Shown here: in pieces, positions 43,214 to 57,619 of the stretch
Position numbering within the stretch: position 1 is the stretch's first letter
Layout: each line of letters begins with the position of its first letter
Assembly (NCBI RefSeq): GCF_003977685.1
Contig: NZ_RYZH01000046.1
Coordinates: forward strand, 1 to 57,740
DNA from: Tautonia sociabilis
GTDB lineage: Bacteria; Planctomycetota; Planctomycetia; Isosphaerales; Isosphaeraceae
DNA length: 57,740 bases
Direction of reading: 5' to 3'
The notes under the pieces: model-generated
Told to the model about the DNA's origin: nothing
Seen by the model: the letters and a program-made list of their open reading frames with translations, nothing else
Databases searched by the model: none
Translations under genes and position numbers: made by a program

Positions 43214-46000
43214 ATGAGACGCCCTCGAACGACCCTCCGGCCCGTCGTGATCGGTCTGATGCTCCTGCCCGCCGCCTCCCGGGCCGAGGATTCCGCTCCG
43301 GATGCCTTCTTCGAGGCGACCATCCGTCCGATCCTCGCCGAGCGCTGCCAGTCCTGCCACGACAGCGACGCTCCCGAGGCGGGCCTCTCCCTTTCTTCCC
43401 GGGCGGCGCTGCTCTCGGGAGGAGACTCCGGCCCCGCCGCCGAGCCCGGCGACCCCGAGGCGAGCCTGATCGTCGAGGCGATCCGCTACGACTCGTATGT
43501 GCAAATGCCCCCAAACGGCAAGCTGCCTCCCGACGAGATCGCCGCCCTGGAGCGCTGGATCGAGCTTGGCCTGCCCTGGCCCGGCTCTCCCGACGAGGAG
43601 GCCAGCTCCGCCCGGGAGGAGGAGCCGCACTGGTCCTTCCTCCCCATCCGGGAACCCCCGCCGCCGGAGGTGGACCACCGGGATCTCGCCCGCTCCCCGA
43701 TCGACCGCTTCATCCTCCGTCGCCTGGAGGCCGAGGGGCTCTCCCCCTCTCCGGAGGCGGATCGTCGCACGCTCATCCGCCGCGTCTGCCTCGACCTGAT
43801 CGGCCTGCCACCGACCCCCGAGGAGGTCGACGCCTTCCTCGACGACGACCGCCCCGACGCTTTCGAGCGGCTCGTTGACCGTCTCCTCGCCAGTCCCCAC
43901 TACGGCGAGCGCCAGGCGCAGCACTGGCTCGACGTCATCCGCTGGGCCGAAACCTGGGGCTTCGAGACGAACTCCCCCCGCCCGAACTCCTGGCCGTACC
44001 GCGACTGGGTCATCCGAGCCATCAACGACGATTTGCCCTACGATCGCTTCCTCTTCCATCAGCTCGCCGGCGATTTGGTGTCTGACGATGCCGCGACCGG
44101 ATTGCTCGTTTCCGGCCCGGCCAACTTGCCGGGGCAGATCGGCAAGGACGAGGAGTCGATGCGCCAGGCCCGCCAGGACGAGCTGGACGAGACGGTCCGC
44201 ACCGTCGGAGAGGCGTTCCTGGGCCTGACGATCGGCTGCGCCCGCTGCCACAGTCACAAGTTCGACCCGATCTCCCAGCGCGACTACTACGCCTTCCAGG
44301 CCGTCTTCTCCGGCCTCCGCTACGGCGACCGCCGCCTCCGAGGCCCCGAGGACGACCGCTGGGCCTCCCAGGCCGCCGAGATGGCCGGCACGATTCAGTC
44401 CCTCCGCGATCAATTGGAGGAACGGCGCCTCTCCCTGGGCCTCCGCCCTCCCCTCTCGCCGAGCTACCAGGAAGACTGCTTCGACCCCATCGAGGCCACC
44501 GCCGTCCGCATCACCATCCTTGCGACGCACAACAACGGCCGCGCCTCGCTCGACGAGTTGGAGGTCTGGTCCGCCGACCCGGAGCCGGTCAATGTCGCCC
44601 TCTCCTCTCGAGGAGGCCGAGCCTCCGCCTCCAGCTTCGCCCTGGAGAACCAGACCAGGCACCCAGACAACCTCATCGACGGCAAGACCTTAGAGGAGGG
44701 TGCCTTCCCCTGGATCGTGGCCCAGGCGGGCCCGGCCTGGGCCCGGGTCGACCTGGCCGAGCCGACTCGCATCGACCGCATCGCCTGGCGACGGGGCTAC
44801 GACGGATTCCCCACCGATTATGAGGTCGAAGTCCTCCTCCCCGACGGCTCCTGGCTCGCGGTTTCCAACTCCCGAGACCGCCTCCTCCACGAGGAAGATC
44901 GCCGAGCCGCCGACGCCGTGACGCTCTCCCGTGTCGAGCCCGAGGAGGTTGCCGGCCTCGTCTCCCTCCTGGCCGAGATCCGTCGCCTCGACGGCGAGCG
45001 TTCCCGACTCGCCGCGGGCCCCCAGGTCTTCTCAGGCCTATTCGGCAGCCCCGAACCGACCTATCTCCTCCGCCGCGGCGACCCGATGCAGCGTCTCGAT
45101 CCCGTCCCCCCCGACGCTCCCGACATCCTCGGCTCGCTCGACCTGCCGCCCGACGCCCCCGACCCCGAGCGCCGAGCCGCCCTCGCCCGACACCTGACCG
45201 ACCCCTCCCACCCGCTCACCGCCCGGGTCATGGTCAACCGCGTCTGGCAGTCCCACTTCGGCACCGGACTCGTCTCCACCCCGTCCGACTTCGGTCGCAT
45301 GGGCCAGCCCCCCAGTCATCCCGAGCTGCTCGACTGGCTCGCCGCCGAGTTCGTTCGGGGAGGCTGGTCCGTCAAGCGCCTGCATCGGCTCATCGTCACC
45401 TCGGCCACGTATCGACAGGCGAGCACTCCCCGGACCGACGCAATCGCCGTCGATGCCGATTCCCGGCTCCTCTGGCGCTTCCCCCCCCGCCGCCTGGAGG
45501 CCGAGGCGATCCGAGACGCGATCCTTCGCGTCAGCGGTTCCCTGAACGACCAGATGGAAGGGCCTGGTTTCGACTTCTTCAACCAGAAGGGGGGCCTCTC
45601 CGACTACATCCCCGTCGAGCGCTTCGGGCCCGATGGCTGGCGACGCATGATCTACGCCACCAAGATCCGCATGCAATCGGTCGACGTCTTCGGCGCCTTC
45701 GACTGCCCCGACGCCGGCCAGATGACCCCGAAACGCTCCCAGTCCATCACCCCCATCCAGGCCCTCGGCCTGTGGAACAGCCCGTTCGCCCTCCACCAGT
45801 CGTCCCGATTCGCCGATCGCGTCCGGGATGAGGCCGGCGCCGAACTCGCCGATCAAATCGACCGAGCCGTCCGCCTCGCCCTCGGACGTCCCCCCACCGA
45901 CGACGAGGCCGATTCCCTCGCCGCTCTCGCCCTCGAGCACGGCCTGGAGCAAGCGTGCCGCGTTCTGCTGAATACAAACGAATTCGTGTTGATCCCCTGA
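43214..46000 (+). CDS. PSCyt1-PSCyt2(DUF1549)-PSD1(DUF1553) protein
   Basis: A 928-aa protein starting at the ATG at 43214, with a signal peptide (VVIGLMLLPAASRAED). A cytochrome-like PSCyt1 module follows with C45-Q-S-C48-H49 and later MPPNGKLPPDEI. DUF1549 (PSCyt2) spans about 155-370: SPIDRFILRRLEAEGL, LDLIGLPPTPEEVDAFL, and GCARCHSHKFDP, a second CxxCH. A discoidin-like insert is at about 430-560. PSD1 (DUF1553) fills the C-terminus (HPLTARVMVNRVWQSHFGTG, TPSDFGRMG, LLWRFPPRRLEAEAIRD, TPIQALGLWN). These planctomycete proteins are exported and probably heme-binding. It is followed 43 bp later by the DUF1501 partner. Confidence 0.93.
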   Translation: MRRPRTTLRPVVIGLMLLPAASRAEDSAPDAFFEATIRPILAERCQSCHDSDAPEAGLSLSSRAALLSGGDSGPAAEPGDPEASLIVEAIRYDSYVQMPPNGKLPPDEIAALERWIELGLPWPGSPDEEASSAREEEPHWSFLPIREPPPPEVDHRDLARSPIDRFILRRLEAEGLSPSPEADRRTLIRRVCLDLIGLPPTPEEVDAFLDDDRPDAFERLVDRLLASPHYGERQAQHWLDVIRWAETWGFETNSPRPNSWPYRDWVIRAINDDLPYDRFLFHQLAGDLVSDDAATGLLVSGPANLPGQIGKDEESMRQARQDELDETVRTVGEAFLGLTIGCARCHSHKFDPISQRDYYAFQAVFSGLRYGDRRLRGPEDDRWASQAAEMAGTIQSLRDQLEERRLSLGLRPPLSPSYQEDCFDPIEATAVRITILATHNNGRASLDELEVWSADPEPVNVALSSRGGRASASSFALENQTRHPDNLIDGKTLEEGAFPWIVAQAGPAWARVDLAEPTRIDRIAWRRGYDGFPTDYEVEVLLPDGSWLAVSNSRDRLLHEEDRRAADAVTLSRVEPEEVAGLVSLLAEIRRLDGERSRLAAGPQVFSGLFGSPEPTYLLRRGDPMQRLDPVPPDAPDILGSLDLPPDAPDPERRAALARHLTDPSHPLTARVMVNRVWQSHFGTGLVSTPSDFGRMGQPPSHPELLDWLAAEFVRGGWSVKRLHRLIVTSATYRQASTPRTDAIAVDADSRLLWRFPPRRLEAEAIRDAILRVSGSLNDQMEGPGFDFFNQKGGLSDYIPVERFGPDGWRRMIYATKIRMQSVDVFGAFDCPDAGQMTPKRSQSITPIQALGLWNSPFALHQSSRFADRVRDEAGAELADQIDRAVRLALGRPPTDDEADSLAALALEHGLEQACRVLLNTNEFVLIP

Positions 46001-46043
46001 TTGACGCGAACGACTTCGCGCCCCCGCCCCTCGGAGTGTCGCC

Positions 46044-47519
46044 ATGCCCGAGCCCCGACCCTCGACGAGCGGGCTCCGCCTGCTGGACCGCCGCGCCTTC
46101 CTCGCTCGCACCTTCGACGGCCTCAGCTCCATCGCCGCCGCCGCGCTGCTGGCCGAGGACCGCCTGCTCGCCGCCGACGGCCCCCGACGCCCCGTGATCG
46201 ACCCCGCCCGTCCCCACGCCCCTCGCCCGCCGCACTTCGAGCCGAGGGCGACGAACGTCCTTGTCATCTTCTGCGCCGGGGCCCTCAGTCATGTCGACAC
46301 ATTCGATTACAAGCCAGAATTAATTCGATTCGACGGCCGCCCCATGCCTGGCAACGAGCGGCTCGTCTCCTTCCAGGGCGAGAATGGCAATCTGAAGGCA
46401 CCGCTCTGGCCCTTCCGCCCGCGCGGCCAGTGCGGCAAGATGACCTCCGACCTGCTGCCCCACCTCGGCGAGCTCGCCGACGAGCTCTGCTTCGTCCACT
46501 CGCTCACCACCAAGTCGAACACCCACGGCCCCGGTGAGAACGTGATGTCCACCGGCTTCACGACCGAGGGCTTCCCCGCCATGGGGGCGTGGATCACCTA
46601 CGCCCTCGGCAGTGAGAATCGCGACCTCCCCGCCTTCGTCGCCATCGAGGACCCCCGAGGCATGCCCCAGTCGGGCCCAAACAACTGGGCCAACGGCTTT
46701 CTACCGGCCGCCTTCCAGGGGACACCGTTCAGCTCGTCGAAGCCCATCCGCCACCTCTCCCGCCCTGCCGGCGTGTCGGCGGAGGCCGACGCTGACGCCC
46801 TCGATGCCCTCCGCTCCCTGAACGCGAGGCACGCCGAGCATCACCCCGGCGACCAGTCCCTCGCCGCCCGGGTCGCCGGCTACGAGCTGGCCGCCCGGAT
46901 GCAGCTCTCCGTTCCCGAGGCCGCCGCCATCGACGCCGAGCCCGAGCACGTCCTCCGGCTCTATGGCGCCGACCACCCCGACCCCGTCCGCTCCGGCTTC
47001 GCGCGCAATTGCATTCTCGCCCGCCGCCTCCTGGAGCGCGGCGTCCGCTTCGTCCAACTCTTCAACGGCGCCTACGCCTCCGGAGGACGGCTGAACTGGG
47101 ACGGCCACAGCCAGCTCAAGGAGCAATACGAGGAGCACGCCGCCGTCCTCGACCGCCCCGTCGCCGGCCTGCTCCGCGACCTGAAGCGCCGAGGCCTGCT
47201 CGACTCCACGCTCGTCCTCTTCTGCACCGAGTTCGGCCGCATGCCCATGTTCCAGCTCGGCACCTACGGCCGAGACCACAATCCGTTCGGCTTCACCTGC
47301 TGGCTCGCCGGGGCTGGAGTCCGCGCCGGCACCAGCTTCGGCGCCACCGACCCCTTCGGCTTCAAGGCCGAGCAGGACGTCCTCACCGTTCACGACCTGC
47401 ATGCGACGGTCCTGCACGCCCTCGGGCTCGACCACGAGGCGTTGACGTATTATCATAACGGCATTGAGCGCCGACTGACCGACGTCGCGGGCAACGTCAT
47501 CCCGGCGCTCCTCTCCTGA
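46044..47519 (+). CDS. DUF1501 protein (sulfatase-like fold), Tat-exported
   Basis: A 491-aa protein with a Tat-like signal (DRRAFLARTFDGLSSIAAAA). It has the DUF1501 hallmarks VLVIFCAGALSHVDTFDYKP, HGPGENVMSTGF, PAFVAIEDPRGMPQ, ARNCILARRLLERGVRFVQL, STLVLFCTEFGRMP and GRDHNPFGFTCWLAGAGVR. The fold is related to alkaline phosphatases and sulfatases, but its reaction is not established. It is almost always encoded next to a PSCyt1/PSD1 protein, as here, and the two probably work together in the periplasm. Confidence 0.93.
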   Translation: MPEPRPSTSGLRLLDRRAFLARTFDGLSSIAAAALLAEDRLLAADGPRRPVIDPARPHAPRPPHFEPRATNVLVIFCAGALSHVDTFDYKPELIRFDGRPMPGNERLVSFQGENGNLKAPLWPFRPRGQCGKMTSDLLPHLGELADELCFVHSLTTKSNTHGPGENVMSTGFTTEGFPAMGAWITYALGSENRDLPAFVAIEDPRGMPQSGPNNWANGFLPAAFQGTPFSSSKPIRHLSRPAGVSAEADADALDALRSLNARHAEHHPGDQSLAARVAGYELAARMQLSVPEAAAIDAEPEHVLRLYGADHPDPVRSGFARNCILARRLLERGVRFVQLFNGAYASGGRLNWDGHSQLKEQYEEHAAVLDRPVAGLLRDLKRRGLLDSTLVLFCTEFGRMPMFQLGTYGRDHNPFGFTCWLAGAGVRAGTSFGATDPFGFKAEQDVLTVHDLHATVLHALGLDHEALTYYHNGIERRLTDVAGNVIPALLS

Positions 47520-47699
47520 CCGGCTCGCACGATCCCCCGCAACCGACCCCTCCCGACTCCCCCTGATCGCGCCGCCATCGCCGGCCCGTCGGGAATTCGC
47601 CTGGCGACGAACCTCCCGGCCGCCGATCTCGTAGAAGGGAAGTCGCGAGGATGCCCCGCCCTCCTCGGGTGTTCGGGTGTCCTCGCCCTCAACTCCGGG

Positions 47700-47728
47700 T
47701 TGCCTAATCCCCTCCCGGGGGGTAACTT
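47700..47728 (+). promoter_or_regulatory. Candidate promoter for the metal-resistance cluster
   Basis: TTGCCT (47700) and TAACTT (47723) are 17 bp apart, ending 40 bp before the ATG at 47769. A C/G-rich palindrome CCCTCCCGGGGGG lies in the spacer. Confidence 0.35.
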
Positions 47729-47768
47729 GGATTCGAGTTTCCCTCGCCCTGTCCCGGTTCGAGTGCCG

Positions 47769-48254
47769 ATGCCAACCCGTCCCCGCTCCGATCGCCGTCG
47801 TCCCTTCCTGATCGCCCTGGTCGCGATCATCGGGATGACCTGCGCGGCCGGTGCCGCCTCGGCCTGCTCGACAGCGATTCCCGAGCCCGGGGCCTCCTGC
47901 CCGATGGGAGACTCCTCGGGGGGGTGCTGCTGCTGCTCCCCCGAGCCATCGGCCGTCGTCGATCGCGTGACGTTCGGCGATCCCGAAGCCCTCGATCACG
48001 CTCCGGCCCCGCTGCGTTCCCCGTCCTCCTCCTGCCGGTCGTGCGTCTGCCCGTCCAACGGGCCGGCAGCTCCCGCCTCTCGCCAGGAATCGAGGAGATC
48101 CGAGGGGCGCCCTTCCTCGGCGTCCTTCTCCTCGCTCTCCGCGATCCTCCCCCCCGACCTCCTCGACTCCGATCCAACCCGCCCGGTCCCCTCCGTCGCC
48201 ACCGGGCCTCCTCGCGTGCCGATCTACCTGCGCACGCTCCACCTCCTGAACTAA
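47769..48254 (+). CDS. Secreted cysteine-rich protein, unknown function
   Basis: A 161-aa protein starting at the ATG at 47769. A signal peptide is clear (PFLIALVAIIGMTCAAGAASA). The mature part has clustered cysteines (CSTAIPEPGASCPMG, GGCCCCSPE, SCRSCVCPS), which could bind soft metals or form disulfides. The remainder is Ser/Pro-rich and disordered. It lies upstream of a metal-efflux adaptor and pump and may bind Cu or Ag in the periplasm. No family is recognised. Confidence 0.6.
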   Translation: MPTRPRSDRRRPFLIALVAIIGMTCAAGAASACSTAIPEPGASCPMGDSSGGCCCCSPEPSAVVDRVTFGDPEALDHAPAPLRSPSSSCRSCVCPSNGPAAPASRQESRRSEGRPSSASFSSLSAILPPDLLDSDPTRPVPSVATGPPRVPIYLRTLHLLN

Positions 48255-48473
48255 ATCCGATCGACCGGGGCCCCTCCGCGCCCTCCTTCCGGAGCGGCCG
48301 CGTCCGACCAGCCTCGAGGACGCCCCTCCCCGGGCCGACATCCCTCCTGCGCATCCGTCCCGATCCGGGACGATCGCGCCAGGCTCACCGTCCGATCGGA
48401 CCTCGACCCCCGAGGCCGACCGATCGATCGACGTCATCGGATTCGTTCTCTTTGTTCAGGAGCACATTCGATC

Positions 48474-49394
48474 ATGGCATCTCGCACGATTCTCCGCTTC
48501 GTGGCGGTGGTGGCATCCGCCGCGCTCTCCCTCGCGCTGCGTCCCTCGCCGGCCCTCGCCGGGCTCCCGGAGAACGGCGTTGCCCCTCAGCACGGCGGGA
48601 CACTCGCCCAGACCGAGCGCCACCGCTTCGAGGTCGTCTTCGAGCCCGGCGGCCTCCGCGTCTATCCCGTTGGCGACGACCTGGCCCCCGGCGCGGTGGC
48701 CGGACTGAAGGGCCGGGCCTACGTTCTGCTGCCGGGAGCCTCGCAGTACTCGGCCCCCATCGAGCTCCGGCCGGTCGCGACCGCTCCGGAGGGTCCCCCC
48801 GATGCCCTGGCCGCCGAGGCGGACCTCGCCGCCCTGCCGGCCGAAGGGACCCGAGTCACGCTCCAGGTCTGGAAGCTCCCCGACCCCGCCGAGACGACGG
48901 CCCAGTTCACCCTCCCCCTCGTGATCGCCAGCCCCGCCCCCATCATCGCGGTCGAGGCCACCGAGGAGGACCGCCTTGCCGTCTTCGCCCAGGAGACCTG
49001 CCCGGTCAGCGGAGCGGACCTCAAGGCCATGGGCGGCCCGATCCGGGTCACCCGGGGCGACTCCGATCGGCTCTACCTCTGCTGCCGGGGCTGCCTGCCC
49101 AAGGTCGAAGAAGCGCCCGACCGCTCCTTCTCCGCGGTCCTCACCGCCTCCGGCGCCACCAAGGCCGATGTCGAGGCGGTGGCCGCTCAGGGAACCTGCC
49201 CGATCAGCGGTGAGAGCCTCGACAGCATGGGAGGCCCGATCAAGCTGGCCCGCGCCGGCCGGTCCGTCTTCGTCTGCTGCGCCGGCTGCATCCCCGCCGT
49301 CAAGGCTGACGTCGACACCTACCTCGGCGCCGATCCCGGCAAGGCTCCCGAGCCCGTCGAGCACGACGAGCACGACCACGGCCCGAACGGCTGA
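48474..49394 (+). CDS. Secreted protein with two tandem Cys-rich metal-binding-like motifs
   Basis: A 306-aa protein starting at the ATG at 48474 with AGGAG upstream. The signal peptide is residues 1-29 (ends ALAGL). An N-terminal domain with HGGTLAQTERHRFEVVFEPG resembles the domain seen in metal-efflux partner proteins. Two tandem repeats follow: TCPVSGADLKAMGGPI with LYLCCRGC, and TCPISGESLDSMGGPI with VFVCCAGC. Each pairs a CPxSG segment with a CCxGC segment. The C-terminus is Asp/His/Glu-rich (EHDEHDHGPN). This pattern fits a periplasmic Cu/Ag or Zn-binding accessory of the efflux system encoded downstream. Confidence 0.78.
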   Translation: MASRTILRFVAVVASAALSLALRPSPALAGLPENGVAPQHGGTLAQTERHRFEVVFEPGGLRVYPVGDDLAPGAVAGLKGRAYVLLPGASQYSAPIELRPVATAPEGPPDALAAEADLAALPAEGTRVTLQVWKLPDPAETTAQFTLPLVIASPAPIIAVEATEEDRLAVFAQETCPVSGADLKAMGGPIRVTRGDSDRLYLCCRGCLPKVEEAPDRSFSAVLTASGATKADVEAVAAQGTCPISGESLDSMGGPIKLARAGRSVFVCCAGCIPAVKADVDTYLGADPGKAPEPVEHDEHDHGPNG

Positions 49395-49896
49395 CCTGCT
49401 CCTCCTCCGTCGGCCGGGGCCTCCCCGCCGCCGATCGGTCCGGCCGGGCCGCGCGACCCTCCCGATGTGTGTTTGAGCCCCGCTCGGGGGGACTCGTGTC
49501 GGCCCGGTCGGGCCGATCGGCGGCGGCAGCCCGGGGTTCCCGGCCGCCCGCTGGCGTTCGTATTGATCGAACCAGCATCCGAAGCAGACCATCCCCCGAT
49601 CCTCGTCGAGACGTCGTCCGCTCCCTGGCGGGATGAACTCCCCGGCCTCGGCTCCCGGGCCTCGGGGATTGGTCGTCGTCCTCGACGGGTTCGTCCGGTT
49701 CTTTCCTTCGAGCGGTTCGCCCTCGTCGGGGCGTCACCTGACTCCGGCCCGCTCCCCCGCTTGCGGTGGCAGGGGCATCTCGGGCCGGGCCAGGGGGGCC
49801 GCGACCGGTCGAATCGCATCAGCCCATCGAGATCGGCTCACGATCCACCCCGATCGAACGATCTGACGCCCGCTCCGGGCGTGCCGGAGGTGCCCC
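49395..49896. other. Gene-free region, 502 bp
   Basis: It separates the secreted metal-binding protein from the adaptor gene. Small GC hairpins occur (for example CGGCCC/GGGCCG at 49500-49515). Frames on both strands give low-complexity translations, so no gene is called. It may contain the promoter of the adaptor-pump operon, but I could not define it. Confidence 0.45.
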
Positions 49897-52825
49897 ATGC
49901 CTGATCACGTCCCGAACGCCGAACGCCCCACGGCGCCCCTCCCCGAGCCGCGACCGCGCGGGCGGGCCTCTCGGATCATGGGAGGCCTGGGGACGACCGT
50001 CGCCGTGCTGGGCGCCCTCGGCCTGGGGATCGGCCTCGGCCGGTCGCTCCTGGCGCCCGAGGGAGGCGGCCCCGACACCGAGGGGCCCAGCATCTCGTCC
50101 TCCGGGGCTGACGGAGCAACCGTCTGGACCTGCTCCATGCACCCTCAGATCCGGCAGCCCAACCCGGGCGACTGCCCCATCTGCGGCATGGACCTCATCC
50201 CCGCCGCCTCCTCCGCCGGCGATCAGGCCGAGGGACTCCGAGCGGTTTCCATCAGCCGAGAGGCCCGAGAGCTGCTCGACCTGAAGGTCGCCCCCGTCGA
50301 GCGCCGATACGTCACAGCCACCGTCCGCATGGTCGGCAAGGTCGACTACGACGAGACCCGCCTCGGCTACATCACCGCCTGGGTTGCCGGCCGGCTCGAC
50401 CGGCTCTTCGTCGATTACACCGGGGTCGAGGTGCAGGAGGGGGACCACATGGTCTCCATTTACAGCCCCGAGCTCTACAGCGCCCAGGCCGAGCTGATCC
50501 GGGCCCGCCAGGCCACCCAGCAGCGTCGGACCTCGCCCGGCATTCTCGGAGCCGATCGCCTGCTCGAATCCGCCCGGGAGAAACTCCGTCTCTGGGGCCT
50601 GACCGAGGGGCAGATCGCCGAGATCGAGGCGAGCGAGGAGCCGTCGGACCATCTGACCATCTATGCCCCGATGTCCGGCATCGTCATCGACAAGAATGCC
50701 CAGGAAGGCATGTACGTCGACACCGGAACGCGCATCTACACCATCTCCGATCTCTCCGAACTCTGGGTGAAGCTGGACGCCTACGAGTCGGACCTGCCCT
50801 GGCTCCGCTACGGCCAGGAGGTCGAGTTCACCACCGAGGCCTACCCTGGCGAGGTCTTCACCGGCACCATTGCCTTCATCGACCCGGTGCTCAACGCTCG
50901 GACCCGCACGGTGAAGGTCCGCGTCAATGTGCCCAACCCCACCGGCAAGCTGAAGCCTGATATGTTTGTCCGAGCGGTCGTGCGCGCCCAGGTCGCCACG
51001 GCCGGCCGAGTCATGGACGCGGGGCTGGTCGGCAAGTGGATTTGTCGGATGCACCCCGGCGTGGTGAAGGAGACCGCCGGCGACTGCGACATCTGCGGCA
51101 TGCCCCTGGTCCGCACCGAGTCGCTCGGCTACGTCTCCGCCGCCGCCGCCGAGTCGGCCGAGCCGCTCGTCGTGCCCGCCTCCGCCGTGCTCAAGACCGG
51201 CACTCGAGCCGTCGTCTACGTCGAACGTCCCGACGCCGAGACCCCCACTTACGAGGGCCGAGAGATCGTCCTCGGCCCTCGAGCCGGCGACTTCTACATC
51301 GTCCGAGCCGGTCTGGAAGAAGGTGAACGTGTCGTCACTCAAGGAAACTTCAAGCTTGACAGCGCCCTTCAAATCGCCGCCAAGCCCAGCATGATGAACC
51401 CCGACGGCGGGATGGCGGGAGGCGCCGAACACCGGCACGGTGGCGGCCCCCCTTCCGGCAAAGGGGCCGAGGCCCCTGAGGACGCCGCACCGCCGATCCC
51501 CCCCTCGGTCGCTTCCCAGCTCTCCCGCGTCCGCTCGGCCGCCGCGAAGGTCGCCGAGGCGGCCGAGTCCGGCGACCGAGAAGCCATCCGCTCCGCGTTG
51601 CGGACCGTCGAGCAGGCCGTCGACGCCGTCGACGCCACCAAGCTCGACGGGCACGCCGCCATGCTCTGGAAGGAGCTGGCCATGAGGCTCCGGAATGATG
51701 CCGTCGACGGCCGATGGGCTCTCAGCGACCCCCGCATCCGGGACGCCGTCGACCGCCTCACGTCCGACTCGGCCCTCCTCGCCGGCCGCTTCGGCCTCTC
51801 CGACACTCCCGCCTCCCTCATCGCCTCCGGCCCGTTCGATGCCCCTGACGCCTTCCGGGAGCAGCTTGCCCACCTCTGGGAGGCCTACCTCGAGGCCCAG
51901 GGCGCCCTGGCCTCCGACGACCCGGACGCCGCCCGATCCGCTGTCGCCTCGGCCGAGCAGGCCCTGAAGGATGTCGAGATGTCCCTGCTCGACGGCGAGG
52001 CCCACCAGACCTGGATGGCCGCCCTCCCCGAGATCGCCGACGCGCTGGAGTCGATGGCGGCCGCCTCCGATCTCGAACACCTCCGCGCCGGCTTCGGGGC
52101 CTGGTCCGAGGCCATGCCGGTCGTCATCACCGCCTTCGGCCTTCCCGAGTCGGCCGGCCCGGTCTACCAGCTCTTCTGCCCGATGGCGTTCGACAACCTC
52201 GGCGCCGCCTGGCTTCAGGCCGATGACCAGGTGCGCAATCCCTACTTCGGCGCTGCGATGCTGACCTGCGCCACCGATCTCTCGAAACTCTGGGCTCCCC
52301 CCCCCGACGAACCGGCCGCCCGCCGTCTCGTCGAGCTCCCCGACGCCTTCCAGGAGCAGCTTGCCCACCTCTGGGAGGCCTACCTCGAGGCCCAGGGCGC
52401 CCTGGCCTCCGACGACCTGGAGGCCGCTCGTGCCTCCTCCGGCTCGATCGAGACGGCGATCTCCGCCGTCGACCCCTCCGGCCTCGACGACGAGGCCCTC
52501 GCGGTCTGGGAGCGCGAGCGGCCCAACCTCCTGGCGGCCGCCTCCCGCATGGCCTCGGCCGAGGGGATCGAGCCCCTGCGAGCCGGCTTCGCCCTGCTCT
52601 CCGAGGAGATGCCGGTCATCCTCGAGGCCTTCGCCTTCGACCCCGGCGGCGAGTTCTACCGCATGCACTGCCCGATGGCCTTCGACGGCCGAGGCGCCGC
52701 CTGGCTCCAGGCCGGCGAGCAGCCCCGCAACCCCTACTTCGGCGCCACGATGCTCCGCTGCGTCGACCAGGTTGAGCCCCTCGCCCTCGGCAACTCCCCG
52801 GCCTCCCCCGAGGAGGGCCCCGCCC

Positions 52826-52833
<8 letters not shown>
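49897..52833 (+). CDS. RND efflux periplasmic adaptor with two HMBD and two DUF3347-like domains
   Basis: A 978-aa CusB-like protein, about twice the usual length. A membrane helix is near residues 30-51. The first heavy-metal-binding domain is at 77-101 (WTCSMHPQ...CPICGMD). The adaptor body follows, with RLDRLFVDYTGVEVQEGD, a hairpin, IYAPMSGIVIDKN and the GTIAFIDPVLNARTRTVKVR barrel. A second HMBD is inserted at about 381-405 (WICRMHPG...CDICGMP). After GEGERVVTQGNF-type membrane-proximal sequence comes a His-rich linker and two DUF3347-like modules (about 650-800 and 815-965), each ending FCPMAF/HCPMAF, GAAWLQ and NPYFGA. The pump gene overlaps its end by 8 bp. Cu/Ag efflux is the likely role. 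Confidence 0.9.
51858..51922. repeat. 65-bp perfect direct repeat, copy 1, inside the adaptor gene
   Basis: It encodes EQLAHLWEAYLEAQGALASD and is identical at DNA level to 52353-52417. It marks the first of two DUF3347-like modules. Confidence 0.8.
52353..52417. repeat. 65-bp perfect direct repeat, copy 2, inside the adaptor gene
   Basis: Identical to 51858-51922, 495 bp downstream. Flanking sequence of the two modules has diverged, so the perfect block suggests recent gene conversion or selection. Confidence 0.8.
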
Positions 52834-56815
<3,982 letters not shown>

Positions 56816-56980
56816 CCCGTCGGGCCGGCCCTGGGATCCCTCCCGAGCGGCGATCGGACAAATTTCCATGGTCATCTGAAACCTCCCCGTCCGTACCCCT
56901 GTATTCAGGAAAAGACGCCGCCCGGGAGGAGTCCTGGGACCTTCGCCTCCCCCGATCGATTCCAAGGGAGCAGGCCGCCG

Positions 56981-57619
56981 ATGCGACTCGCCAGGGATCT
57001 CCCGTTCCTCGGCCTCGTCCTCGTGATTGCCCTCGGCCTCGGTGCGGTCCTGCTGCCGCCGATGTCCCCCGGCTCCTGGCCCGAGGACCGTACCGACCTT
57101 GGCCGCTCCGCCCCCGCCGACGTCGTCAAGGCCGTCGACGTCTCCTTCCGGGGCCGTTGGGAACGCGAGGGCATCCTCCCCGCTCCCCGGGCCGACGACC
57201 TGGCGATCATGAGACGGCTGTCGCTCGCCCTGACCGGCTCGATCCCCTCGCTCGAGGAGATCCGGGCCTTCGAGGCCCGTCCCCCGGACCGCCGGGTCGC
57301 CGAGTGGGTCGACCTGCTGCTGGAAGACCGCCGGTCGGCCGACTACCTCGCCGAGCGGTTCACCCGGGCGTTCGTCGGCACCGAGGCCGGGCCGTTCATT
57401 GTCTTCCGGCGCCGGCGGTTCCGCTCCTGGCTGAGCGACCAGATCCTCGAGAACCGCCCCTTCGACGGGATCGTTCGCGACCTGATCGCCAGTGACGGGC
57501 TCTGGACCGACCGCCCCGCCACCAACTTCCTGACCGCCACCTACGACCCGGAGCGAGAGATCCCCGACCCCGATCGCCTCGCCTCCCGGTCCGCCCGCGC
57601 CTTCCTCGGCCTGACAGGG
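56981..57619 (+). pseudogene. PSCyt2 (DUF1549) domain protein, interrupted by an insertion sequence
   Basis: It starts at the ATG at 56981 (AAGGGAG about 12 nt upstream). A signal or membrane segment is near residues 8-27 (FLGLVLVIALGLGAVLL). DUF1549-type sequence follows: DDLAIMRRLSLALTGSIPSL, VAEWVDLLLEDRRSADYL, FRSWLSDQILENRPFDGI and RSARAFLGL. In intact relatives RAFLGL is followed by a CxxCH heme motif. Here the frame instead passes into sequence whose reverse strand encodes a transposase end. The boundary is near 57614-57620, so the gene is broken in this window. Confidence 0.75.

Noticed and set aside
49467..49904. Plus-strand 145-aa frame before the efflux adaptor
   Set aside because: No family similarity, no ribosome site, and overlap with equally long frames on the other strand.
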